From positions 560,501 to 624,500 of the forward strand of contig NQOF01000001.1 of NCBI GenBank assembly GCA_002270465.1: a stretch of DNA of 64,000 bases, written 5' to 3'. A program made the translations under genes and the position numbers. This stretch comes from Blautia hominis. Its GTDB lineage: Bacteria > Bacillota > Clostridia > Lachnospirales > Lachnospiraceae. Shown here piece after piece: positions 42,648-50,290 of this stretch. How positions within the stretch are numbered: the first letter of the stretch is position 1; each line of letters starts with the position of its first letter. The notes beneath the pieces were generated by a model. It made no database searches, was not told the origin of the DNA, and was given only the letters and a program-made list of their open reading frames with translations.

Positions 42648-42784
42648 CTGTTGATTTGCAGCTTCTCCCGCAGGATAACACCCGGAGAGAAGGAGGTGAT
42701 GGGAACAGTACTCTTCAGACTGTCATTTTACAGATTACCGGCAGGATTTCCTGCCGGTCGCTGAAATTTTGTCACTTATTTCCA

Positions 42785-43225
42785 TTATGACTTTGTTTCC
42801 CATTTAAAAATAATAATCCCTGCAATGGCCACTGCCATGCCGATGAGTTTTCTCCACTCAAACCCGACTTTTTCCACGCCGAAAATGCCGAACACCTCAA
42901 TAAGATATGCCACCGCCAGCTGTGCGATCACAATGAGCATGGCTGCCCGGGCCGGACCAAGGGAAGACATGCTCTGGATCACCGTCACGGTTATGAACGC
43001 GCCGATGACTCCGCCTAATAAAATGTATTTGTGGTCAACTCTCGCCAAATCCGTTATCTTGTCTCTCCCTGTAAACAGCCAGGCTGCAATGCAGACCAGA
43101 AAGGCCGATATCTGTACCCATCCGGTGGATACCCATAAGCTGGTCTGTTTTGTCAGTGCGGTATTGAAAACTCCCTGTACACTCATCAGTGCACCTGACA
43201 AAAGCGCAACTAAAATTCCCCACAT
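42785..43225 (-). CDS. DMT-superfamily (DUF606/YdcZ-like) membrane protein
   Basis: The roughly 146-aa protein has five hydrophobic helices and the DUF606 pattern: LVALLSGALMSVQGVFNTAL at the start, GWVQISAFLVCIAAWL, GGVIGAFITVTVIQSMSSLGPARAAMLIVIAQL, and IGMAVAIAGIIIFKW at the end. These half-sized DMT proteins act in pairs; the cargo is unknown. The ATG at 43225 follows GGAGGG; an ATG five codons upstream is less well placed. A GCAGG/CCTGC hairpin (about 42736-42758) lies beyond the stop. Confidence 0.88.
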   Translation of the reverse strand: MWGILVALLSGALMSVQGVFNTALTKQTSLWVSTGWVQISAFLVCIAAWLFTGRDKITDLARVDHKYILLGGVIGAFITVTVIQSMSSLGPARAAMLIVIAQLAVAYLIEVFGIFGVEKVGFEWRKLIGMAVAIAGIIIFKWETKS

Positions 43226-43301
43226 AAAAAATCCCTCCACATCCTTTTTCTTACTAGAATGTCCCGAAGGGCAGTTTTTATGCGGTCCTTTTCAGAAATG
43301 T

Positions 43302-43337
43302 AAAAACGGGCTATCCACTTTTGGACAGTCCGTTTTT
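43302..43337 (-). terminator. Terminator downstream of the arg operon
   Basis: AAAAACGG...CCGTTTTT with an inner TCCA/TGGA pairing forms a stem with T runs on both sides, directly beyond argD. Confidence 0.75.
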
Positions 43338-43359
43338 ACTCCGTTTTTTAAAAACTTTT

Positions 43360-43386
43360 ATAACTGTTCAGTACCCTCACAGTTAC
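43360..43386. repeat. Solo 27-bp hairpin unit overlapping the argD stop codon
   Basis: In reverse it reads like the 3' unit of the 134-bp elements, including the GAGGGTACTGA loop. The argD stop TAA (43383-43385) is part of its terminal GTAAC. Confidence 0.75.
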
Positions 43387-44576
43387 AAACTTTTCTCTAA
43401 TTTTTCTATCATTTCATCCACATCCTGTTCCGTAATGACAAGAGGCGGCACAAGACGCAGGACATCACTTCCCGCTGATATGACCAGCAGGCCGTTTTCT
43501 ATGGATTTTGTCACAATTTCACCCACAGGACGGCCGGAGACAACAAGGCCCTGCATCAGGCCTTTTCCTCTTCTGGCTGTCAGGAAATCGTATTTCTCCA
43601 TGAGGGCATCCAGTTTCTTTACCAGATATGCGGACACCTCTTTTACATGTTCTGTTATCTTCTCGCTCTCAAACAGGTCGAACACCTTGCTCACCGCTGC
43701 GCAGGCAAAAGGATTTCCGCCGTAGGTGGTTCCGTGGTCACCGGGTACCAGGGAATTCTCTGCGGTCTTTTTATTCAGGACAAACGCTCCAACCGGCACA
43801 CCGCAGCCCAGCGCTTTTGCTGTTGTCATTACATCCGGCTCCACACCGTAATCCTGGAACGCAAACATACATCCGGTCCGGCCCATGCCGCACTGGATCT
43901 CATCCAGGATCAGCAGGATATCGTGTTCATCACACAGGGCACGCACACCTTTTAAAAATTCCGGTTCAGCCGGATAGATACCGCCCTCCCCCTGGACTGT
44001 CTCCATAATAACAGCGCATGTCTTCTCTGTGATCTGGCTTTTCACACTCTCCAGGTCGTTGAAATCCGCAAATTTAATGCCGCCGATCAATGGCTTGAAG
44101 GGTTCCTGATAATGGGTATTTCCAGTCACAGACAAAGCGCCCAGACTCCTGCCGTGGAAGGAATGCCTCATGGCAATGATCTCATGGTCTGTATTCTTAT
44201 CCTTCAGCCAGGCATATTTTCTTGCCACTTTGATGGCACCCTCAATGGCTTCTGTGCCGCTGTTGGTAAAAAAAGCCTTGTCAAGGCCGGATGCCTTTGT
44301 AAGCTTCTCGGCTGCCTCCACCATGGGGATATTATAATACAGATTCGATGTGTGGATCACTTTGTCTATCTGGTCTTTCAATGCCTGATTGTATGCCGGA
44401 TGGTTGTATCCCAGAGCAAAGACCGCAATACCTGCTGCAAAATCCAGGTATTCTTTTCCATCCACATCATAAAGGCGGACACCGTCCCCTTTTTCCAAGA
44501 CAACAGGAAAACGGTTATAGGTGTGGAGAACCACATGCTCCGCCCGCTCCATATATTCGTAACTATTCGTCTTCAT
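43383..44576 (-). CDS. argD: Acetylornithine aminotransferase
   Basis: ArgD, a PLP enzyme, transfers an amino group from glutamate to N-acetylglutamate semialdehyde. The 397-aa protein has [17 protein letters not shown] (about 108-124), [15 protein letters not shown] with the PLP-orienting Asp, and [16 protein letters not shown] with the Schiff-base Lys. [14 protein letters not shown] follows. It is the last gene of argCJBD, overlapping argB by 14 bp. Its stop codon lies in a 27-bp repeat unit. Confidence 0.96.
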   Translation of the reverse strand: MKTNSYEYMERAEHVVLHTYNRFPVVLEKGDGVRLYDVDGKEYLDFAAGIAVFALGYNHPAYNQALKDQIDKVIHTSNLYYNIPMVEAAEKLTKASGLDKAFFTNSGTEAIEGAIKVARKYAWLKDKNTDHEIIAMRHSFHGRSLGALSVTGNTHYQEPFKPLIGGIKFADFNDLESVKSQITEKTCAVIMETVQGEGGIYPAEPEFLKGVRALCDEHDILLILDEIQCGMGRTGCMFAFQDYGVEPDVMTTAKALGCGVPVGAFVLNKKTAENSLVPGDHGTTYGGNPFACAAVSKVFDLFESEKITEHVKEVSAYLVKKLDALMEKYDFLTARRGKGLMQGLVVSGRPVGEIVTKSIENGLLVISAGSDVLRLVPPLVITEQDVDEMIEKLEKSL

Positions 44577-45459
44577 GATAATACTTTCCCTCGCCTTTCC
44601 TGAGAATTGCCGTTCCGATTCCTTTATTAGTGAAGATTTCCAAAAGCAGACAGTGTGGTATCCTGCCGTCTAATATATGTACTCTGGATACGCCCTCCTC
44701 AATGGCATCAATACAGTTCTGCAGTTTTGGGATCATGCCGCCGCCTACATTGCCGTTTTCAATGAGATTTTTTGCGTCTTTAACGAAAAGCTCCGATATG
44801 AGGCTTGAGGGGTCATCCGGGTTTCTGTATACACCTTCAATATCTGTGAGAAACGCCAGTTTTTCTGCCTTCATGGAGCAGGCAATGGCACATGCCGCGT
44901 CATCCGCATTGATATTGTATGTGGCAAAGTCATCTCCCAGGCCGATAGGGCACACAATGGGAAGGAAATCTTTTTCCAGCAGGTCATAAAGGATTTTGGG
45001 GTTCACGGTTTCTACATCCCCCACATAGCCGATATCCTGACCGTCGGATAGTTTTTTATTGACCTTCAGAAGGCCGCCGTCTTTTCCGCTGATGCCCACT
45101 GCCTTTACGCCCAGAGACTGCACCAGGGTTACCAGTTCTTTGTTCACCTTTCCAAGGACCATCTCTGCGATCTCCATGGTCTCGTCATCTGTGACACGGA
45201 GGCCGTTTACAAACTTTGCCTCTTTTCCCACTTTTCCTACCCAGCGGCTGATCTCCTTGCCGCCTCCGTGGACAATAATGGGTTTAAAACCAACCAGCTT
45301 TAAAAGCACTACATCTTTGATCACATCTCGTTTGAGCTGTTCGTCCACCATGGCGCTTCCGCCGTATTTTACTACGATCACTTTCCTGTTAAAACGCTGT
45401 ATGTACGGAAGTGCCTCTATGAGCACTTCCGCTTTATCCAAATATTTTTGATTCACCAT
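44563..45459 (-). CDS. argB: Acetylglutamate kinase
   Basis: ArgB phosphorylates N-acetylglutamate and is usually the arginine-feedback step in organisms with a cyclic pathway. The 298-aa product has VVKYGGSAM (phosphate-binding Lys), [23 protein letters not shown] and [29 protein letters not shown]. The N-terminal helix ([20 protein letters not shown]) is typical of arginine-sensitive, hexameric kinases, which is inference. RBS GGAGGAG. Confidence 0.96.
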   Translation of the reverse strand: MVNQKYLDKAEVLIEALPYIQRFNRKVIVVKYGGSAMVDEQLKRDVIKDVVLLKLVGFKPIIVHGGGKEISRWVGKVGKEAKFVNGLRVTDDETMEIAEMVLGKVNKELVTLVQSLGVKAVGISGKDGGLLKVNKKLSDGQDIGYVGDVETVNPKILYDLLEKDFLPIVCPIGLGDDFATYNINADDAACAIACSMKAEKLAFLTDIEGVYRNPDDPSSLISELFVKDAKNLIENGNVGGGMIPKLQNCIDAIEEGVSRVHILDGRIPHCLLLEIFTNKGIGTAILRKGEGKYYHEDE

Positions 45460-45580
45460 TTTTTCTCTCCTCCGTTAACGATTCCTGTAACGATCCGGTG
45501 CCTGGTGCTTCATCCGGCCGAAACCGCACCGGACGTGTAGTTTCTGATCGGACGGAACACCCGCTGCCATTCGTATCTTA

Positions 45581-46804
45581 TTATGAGCGGTAATCTGCAT
45601 TTATTTTCACATAGTCATAGGTCAGGTCACATCCCCAGGCAGTGGCGCATGCCTCTCCCATCTTGATATCCGCCACAGCGGTCACTTCTTTTTCCGACAG
45701 GATTTTTGTTGCTTCCTCCTCGCTGTATCCGGTTGCCACGCCGTCCTCTATGATTTTCAGACTGCCCGCTGCACTCTCAAAGTATAAGTCCACTTTCTCC
45801 GGATCAAACTGCGCTCCTGAATACCCCATGGCACACAGGATACGTCCCCAGTTGGCATCGTGTCCGAAAATTGCTGCTTTTGTAAGGTTTGAGGTGATGA
45901 TAGACTTGCTCAGGGTCACGGCCTGCTCTTTGTTTGCTGCATGGATCACTTTTACCTCGAACAAGGCGGTTGCGCCCTCTCCGTCCGCTGCAATGTGCTT
46001 TGCCAGCCAGGTATTCACATAACCAAGAGCTTCTGCAAATTTTTCGTAATCCTCATTTTTTTCCTGTATCTCTGCATTACCCGCCTGACCGTTTGCCAGA
46101 AGAAGAACCGTATCATTGGTGGAGGTGTCCCCATCCACGGAAACCATGTTGTAAGTATCCTTTACACTGTCACTGAGCGCTTCCTGGAGCAGCTCTTTGC
46201 TGATATCCACATCCGTGGTCACAAACCCAAGCATGGTACACATGTTGGGATGGATCATGCCGGAACCTTTACACATACCGCCAATGGTAACTTTTTTGCC
46301 GTCTATCTCTGTCTCTACCGCGATTTCTTTCTTTACCGTATCTGTGGTCATAATGGATTCTGCTGCCAGTGTGCCCGCTGCCTCAGATTCTGAGAGAAGG
46401 GGAACCATTTTTTTCACACCAGCTTCCAGGATATCCATGGGGAGCTGTTTCCCGATAACGCCTGTGGATGCCACCAGCACAGAATCTTCCGGGATCCCCA
46501 GGATCTCCGCTGCCGCCTGTGCTGTCTTTTTGCAGTATCCGTATCCCTCTTCCCCTGTACACGCATTGGCAATCCCGCTGTTGCAGACGACTGCCTGTGC
46601 AGCCGGTGCATGATATACGATCTGCTGATCCCATTTTACTGGGGCTGCTTTTACCACATTGGTGGTGAAAGTGCCTGCCGCCATGCAGGGCACTGTACTG
46701 TAAATCATAGCCATGTCTTTGGCATTTCCCTTTTTGATTCCTGCTGCAATGCCTGCTGCCTGAAATCCCTTTGCTGCGGTCACGCCGCCGTTTATAACTT
46801 TCAT
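45581..46804 (-). CDS. argJ: Glutamate N-acetyltransferase/amino-acid acetyltransferase ArgJ
   Basis: ArgJ recycles the acetyl group from acetylornithine to glutamate and, when bifunctional, also makes acetylglutamate from acetyl-CoA. The 407-aa precursor cleaves itself before the Thr of CTMLGF in HPNMCTMLGFVTTDV (near residue 192), giving alpha and beta chains. KGSGMIHPNM and the DGDTSTNDTVLLLANG segment are hallmarks. No argA or argE is seen nearby, so the cyclic pathway is implied. RBS CAGGAGG. Confidence 0.96.
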   Translation of the reverse strand: MKVINGGVTAAKGFQAAGIAAGIKKGNAKDMAMIYSTVPCMAAGTFTTNVVKAAPVKWDQQIVYHAPAAQAVVCNSGIANACTGEEGYGYCKKTAQAAAEILGIPEDSVLVASTGVIGKQLPMDILEAGVKKMVPLLSESEAAGTLAAESIMTTDTVKKEIAVETEIDGKKVTIGGMCKGSGMIHPNMCTMLGFVTTDVDISKELLQEALSDSVKDTYNMVSVDGDTSTNDTVLLLANGQAGNAEIQEKNEDYEKFAEALGYVNTWLAKHIAADGEGATALFEVKVIHAANKEQAVTLSKSIITSNLTKAAIFGHDANWGRILCAMGYSGAQFDPEKVDLYFESAAGSLKIIEDGVATGYSEEEATKILSEKEVTAVADIKMGEACATAWGCDLTYDYVKINADYRS

Positions 46805-46823
46805 CTCTGCATCCTCCTGTCAC

Positions 46824-47864
46824 TTACGGGAACATGGGCACCAGCTTCAGGCCCTCTGTCTCCTCGAAACCAAACATCAGGTTCATATTCTGCACCGCTT
46901 GGCCTGCCGCACCTTTTACCAGGTTGTCAATGGCGCCCATCATGATCACGCGGTTTGTTCTCTTATCAATCTTAAAATTCACATCCACAAAGTTGCTGCC
47001 CTCCACCCATTTGGTCTGGGGACACACATCTTTATCCAGGACACGGATAAAATATTCACTGCCATAGTATTTTTCATAGGCTGCGCGGATGGCATCCTCA
47101 TCGGCGTCCTGAGCCAGGGAAGCATAGGCGGTCACCAGAATTCCCCTGTTCATCGGAACCAGGTGAGGGGTAAAATTCAGACAGAACTCTCTGCCAGCCG
47201 CATACCCAAGCTGCTCTTCTATTTCCGGTGTGTGGCGATGGGTCGTCACGCCGTATGCTTTGATATTTTCATTCACTTCACAGTATAGATTGTCGATCTT
47301 GGCTCCCCTGCCTGCCCCGGATGTTCCTGACTTTGCATCAATGATCAGGGTCTCCGGCCGGATCAGCCCCTCTTTTACCAGGGGATAACAAGTCAGGATG
47401 CTGCATGTGGTGTAGCAGCCAGGATTTGCCACCAAACGTGCCTTTTTTACATCCTCCCGGTTGAGTTCGCAAAGACCGTATACAGCTTCCTCTATAAATT
47501 CAGGGGACTTGTGCCGGATCTTGTACCATTCTTCGTATACTTTTACATCTTTTAAACGGAAGTCCGCACTCAGATCCACGATCTTTACTTTGGAGAGGAT
47601 TTCCTCCTTCACTAAAGACGCACATAAACCCTGGGGGGTTGCAGTGAAGATCACATCCACTTCATCAGCCAGGGCTTCCATATTGTCATCCATACATTTG
47701 TCATCTACCAGCTTGAACATGTTCTGGTAAACCTCGTAGTATTTTTTATCTATGTAGCTTCTGGAGCCGTACCATTTAATTTCCACTTCTTTATGATTTA
47801 AAAGTAATCTGACAAGTTCGCCTCCGGCATAGCCGGTTGCTCCGATGATTCCTGCTTTTATCAT
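46824..47864 (-). CDS. argC: N-acetyl-gamma-glutamyl-phosphate reductase
   Basis: ArgC reduces acetylglutamyl phosphate to the semialdehyde with NADPH. GIIGATGYAGGELVRLL is the cofactor loop, and the catalytic Cys is in LVANPGCYTTC. KSGTSGAGRGA, the HRHTPEIEEQLG loop and the end are normal for the 346-aa type. The start at 47864 has AAAGG about 12 nt upstream; the frame extends 19 codons, but those residues are not family-like. It heads the operon, and two ARG-box-like sites overlap its promoter. Confidence 0.94.
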   Translation of the reverse strand: MIKAGIIGATGYAGGELVRLLLNHKEVEIKWYGSRSYIDKKYYEVYQNMFKLVDDKCMDDNMEALADEVDVIFTATPQGLCASLVKEEILSKVKIVDLSADFRLKDVKVYEEWYKIRHKSPEFIEEAVYGLCELNREDVKKARLVANPGCYTTCSILTCYPLVKEGLIRPETLIIDAKSGTSGAGRGAKIDNLYCEVNENIKAYGVTTHRHTPEIEEQLGYAAGREFCLNFTPHLVPMNRGILVTAYASLAQDADEDAIRAAYEKYYGSEYFIRVLDKDVCPQTKWVEGSNFVDVNFKIDKRTNRVIMMGAIDNLVKGAAGQAVQNMNLMFGFEETEGLKLVPMFP

Positions 47865-47988
47865 GTTTTTCAACATCCTTTCCCAATATTCTTTATATTC
47901 TTTCGTATATGCCTTTATCATACTCCAGTTGTTTTGTGTAGTAAAGCTTTATCCTGTCCGGGGCATTATGCATAAAGTTTTGTTCGAT

Positions 47989-48002
47989 TGCATAATCATA
48001 CA
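47989..48002. promoter_or_regulatory. ARG-box-like palindrome over the argC -10
   Basis: In minus-strand sense TGTATGATTATGCA, an inverted repeat close to TGNATWWWWATNCA, the ArgR/AhrC half-operator. It overlaps the argC -10 (47995-48000). Confidence 0.5.
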
Positions 48003-48023
48003 TCTTTTCTGTATAATATGCAA
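47995..48023 (-). promoter_or_regulatory. Promoter of argCJBD
   Basis: On the minus strand, TTGCAT (48018-48023) and TATGAT (47995-48000) are 17 bp apart, about 130 bp before the argC start. Confidence 0.65.
48010..48022. promoter_or_regulatory. Second ARG-box-like palindrome over the argC -35
   Basis: TGTATAATATGCA is an inverted repeat of the same half-site with a 3-bp spacer. It overlaps the argC -35, so the two sites cover both promoter boxes. Confidence 0.45.
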
Positions 48024-48152
48024 GCCTTTTCTTTTATATTTTTCCAATTTTTCTTAGTTCTATTTCTGTGATATTCTGTATATTAATTAAGGAAATATAA
48101 TTTCCGGAGAAAAATGCCAAGAAATTTTTTTTACATATTTTTCATTTTTCTA

Positions 48153-48181
48153 TTGCATAAATATAAAAGTTGTTGTATAGT
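48153..48181 (+). promoter_or_regulatory. Promoter of argG
   Basis: TTGCAT (48153-48158) and TATAGT (48176-48181) are 17 bp apart. The -35 lies within TTGCATAAATATA, which resembles half an ARG box. The leader would be about 250 nt. Confidence 0.6.
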
Positions 48182-48232
48182 AAAGCATGTCGATAGCAAA
48201 ATAAATTTTTAGGGTGTGTTTGAAAACAAGAC

Positions 48233-48362
48233 GTAACAGTTCAGACAGGTCTGCGCATTTACTGCGCTGACCGTATGAAAAAGTAGTGCCAGCTTTATCC
48301 AGCTCATCGCGAAGCGATTTTTAATGGCTGGATGCGTGACAGTTCAGCTTGTCTGAGCTATT
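48233..48362 (+). repeat. Divergent family A element in the argG leader
   Basis: It begins GTAACAGTTCAGACAGG and keeps GGTCTGCGCA/TGCGCTGACC, then has a different middle (CATCGCGAAGCGAT-type hairpin within a CCAGC/GCTGG stem) and ends TTCAGCTTGTCTGA. The exact right end is uncertain. Confidence 0.6.
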
Positions 48363-48438
48363 AGAACAAGACCAAATATACCTCAAGGCGGGGCATACCC
48401 CGGTACATAGAAAATGGCAAATACAGGAGGAATTCATT

Positions 48439-49668
48439 ATGAAAGAAAAAGTTATCTTAGCATATTCAGGCGGACTGGACACGACAGCTCTGATTCCGTG
48501 GCTGAAAGAAAATTTTGACTATGAAGTTATCTGCTGCTGTGTAGACTGCGGACAGGGAAACGAGCTGGACGGACTGGACGAACGTGCCAAATTATCAGGC
48601 GCATCCAAATTATATATTGAAAATATCATTGACGAATTCTGTGACGACTACATTGTTCCCTGCGTACAGGCCGGTGCTGTATATGAGCACAAATACCTGC
48701 TGGGAACATCCATGGCTCGTCCCGGAATCGCCAAGAAACTGGTTGAGATTGCAAGAAAAGAAGGCGCTACCGCAGTCTGCCACGGCGCTACCGGTAAAGG
48801 AAATGACCAGATTCGTTTTGAACTGGGCGTCAAGGCTCTGGCTCCTGATTTAAAGATCATCGCTCCGTGGCGTATGACAGATGTATGGACCATGCAGTCA
48901 CGTGAAGATGAGATTGAATTCTGTAAAGCACACGGAATCAACCTTCCTTTTGATGCAAGCCACAGCTACAGCCGTGACCGTAATTTATGGCACATCAGCC
49001 ATGAAGGCCTGGAACTGGAAGACCCTGCGCAGGAACCCAATTATGATGATCTGCTGGTTCTCGGTGTTACACCGGAAAAAGCTCCTGAAGAAGGGGAATA
49101 TGTGACTATGACCTTTGAAAAAGGTATCCCCACAAGCCTGAACGGAAAATCCATGAAGGTTTCTGAAATCATTACAGAGCTGAATGCAATGGGCGGAAAA
49201 CATGGGATTGGCATCATTGATATTGTGGAAAACCGTGTTGTGGGCATGAAATCCCGCGGTGTGTACGAGACACCGGGCGGAACCATCCTGATGGAGGCTC
49301 ATGACCAGTTAGAAGAACTGATCCTGGACCGCGACACGATGGAGACAAAGAAAAAACTGGGCAGTCAGTTTGCTCAGATCGTATACGAAGGAAAATGGTT
49401 TACACCGCTGCGCGAAGCTATCCAGGCTTTTGTGGAAAGCACCCAGCAGTATGTGACAGGTGAAGTAAGATTTAAACTGTACAAGGGCAATATTATCAAA
49501 GCCGGTACCACTTCTCCGTACAGCCTGTACAGTGAATCACTGGCATCCTTCACAACCGGAGATTTGTATGATCATCACGATGCAGACGGATTTATCACAT
49601 TGTTTGGTCTGCCTCTGAAGGTTCGCGCTATGAAAATGGCTGAAGCCGAAAAGAGCCAGAATAAATAA
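48439..49668 (+). CDS. argG: Argininosuccinate synthase
   Basis: ArgG joins citrulline and aspartate using ATP. The 409-aa protein starts MKEKVILAYSGGLDTTALIPW with the PP-loop SGGLDT, then ATGKGNDQIRFELG (a family signature) and MSREDE-type HIPHE equivalent regions, and SPYSLYSESLASFT near the C terminus. The ATG at 48439 has AGGAGGA directly before it; the frame extends 30 codons upstream but through the repeat. It is divergent from argCJBD, and argF and argH are not in the window. Confidence 0.96.
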   Translation: MKEKVILAYSGGLDTTALIPWLKENFDYEVICCCVDCGQGNELDGLDERAKLSGASKLYIENIIDEFCDDYIVPCVQAGAVYEHKYLLGTSMARPGIAKKLVEIARKEGATAVCHGATGKGNDQIRFELGVKALAPDLKIIAPWRMTDVWTMQSREDEIEFCKAHGINLPFDASHSYSRDRNLWHISHEGLELEDPAQEPNYDDLLVLGVTPEKAPEEGEYVTMTFEKGIPTSLNGKSMKVSEIITELNAMGGKHGIGIIDIVENRVVGMKSRGVYETPGGTILMEAHDQLEELILDRDTMETKKKLGSQFAQIVYEGKWFTPLREAIQAFVESTQQYVTGEVRFKLYKGNIIKAGTTSPYSLYSESLASFTTGDLYDHHDADGFITLFGLPLKVRAMKMAEAEKSQNK

Positions 49669-49697
49669 GCCTGCATTTTCTTTTACTTATATTTTAT

Positions 49698-49736
49698 GCA
49701 GAAGGCAGCCGGGAATTTTCCTGGCTGTCTTTCTGC
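49698..49736 (+). terminator. Terminator of argG
   Basis: GCAGAA-GGCAGCC and GGCTG-TC-TTTCTGC pair around GGGAATTTTCC. It is imperfect but long, directly after argG. Confidence 0.65.
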
Positions 49737-49820
49737 TTGTTTGGAACAGAGAGATGATTGGCGCAGGTATTCTGCCATTTTAATCTGAATTGGGATTATT
49801 GTAATAAATGTAATAGACTC

Positions 49821-49847
49821 ATAACTGTGAAAGTTTCAAACAGTTAC
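49821..49847. repeat. Solo 27-bp hairpin unit (variant)
   Basis: ATAACTGT-N11-ACAGTTAC, with the first base changed relative to the family. It lies between argG and the small ORF at 49918. Confidence 0.6.
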
Positions 49848-49917
49848 TCCTAAGAAGCAGACCGCCAGGTGGGCAGTACCCGCCCGGCTCTGCTAAGAGA
49901 TTTATAGAGATGAAAAT

Positions 49918-50127
49918 TTAGATATGATACTTTTTAAATAACCGGTCCCTGAGTTCAGGGTCTTCCGTTATAAGAGGTATCTGTTCTGCCTGATCGTCCT
50001 GGAGAAGATGATTGATGAGTTTTGACATTTTTGCCATACCATCCTCTCTTCCCTCCTGTTCTTTGTCAAGCAGTAACTCTTCAAATTTCATATACTTTGC
50101 CTCCCATTCCCGGCTCTTTTTTGCCAT
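49918..50127 (-). CDS. Truncated Rpn/PD-(D/E)XK transposase-like C-terminal fragment
   Basis: The 69-aa frame (KYMKFEELLLDKEQEGREDGMAKM ... DPELRDRLFKKYHI) resembles the C-terminal tail of Rpn-type recombination-promoting nucleases, which end in an acidic EG-repeat helix and a short LFKKY-like terminus. The nuclease domain is absent. A good RBS (AGGAG) precedes the ATG, so the remnant may still be translated. Identity rests on memory of tail patterns; treat it as a likely relic. Confidence 0.5.
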   Translation of the reverse strand: MAKKSREWEAKYMKFEELLLDKEQEGREDGMAKMSKLINHLLQDDQAEQIPLITEDPELRDRLFKKYHI

Positions 50128-50256
50128 ATTTTCTCCTATCCGGCAGATGGCTGCGGACAGAAATCTTTCTGTTCCTAACCTCTATTATGGAGAATAATCA
50201 TTACATTGTCAACGGAAACGCTCCGACAAGAAAAACAAAAATTCATCTTTTTACAC

Positions 50257-50290
50257 CAAAAGACCCGGTGATCAGACCGGGCCTTTTTTC
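50257..50290. terminator. Terminator beyond nrdD
   Basis: CCCGGT-GATCAG-ACCGGG with flanking AAAAGA and CTTTTTT lies immediately beyond the nrdD stop codon; both strands carry a T run. Confidence 0.8.

Larger units (their letters stand above)
47865..48438. promoter_or_regulatory. Divergent argC/argG regulatory region
   Basis: This 574-bp AT-rich gap contains the argC promoter with two ARG-box-like sites (47989-48023), the argG promoter (48153-48181) and a divergent family A repeat in the argG leader (48233-48362). The stretch 48030-48150 is AT-rich with no clear feature. Confidence 0.6.

Noticed and set aside
42736-42758. Terminator after the DUF606 gene
   Set aside because: The GCAGGA/TCCTGC stem is strong, but no T run follows on either strand, so I did not call it a terminator.
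48349-48438. N-terminal extension of ArgG
   Set aside because: It runs through the repeat, has no family similarity, and AGGAGGA precedes the ATG at 48439.
48182-48438. Riboswitch or T-box in the argG leader
   Set aside because: No T-box sequence or known riboswitch core is visible; the structure is explained by the repeat.
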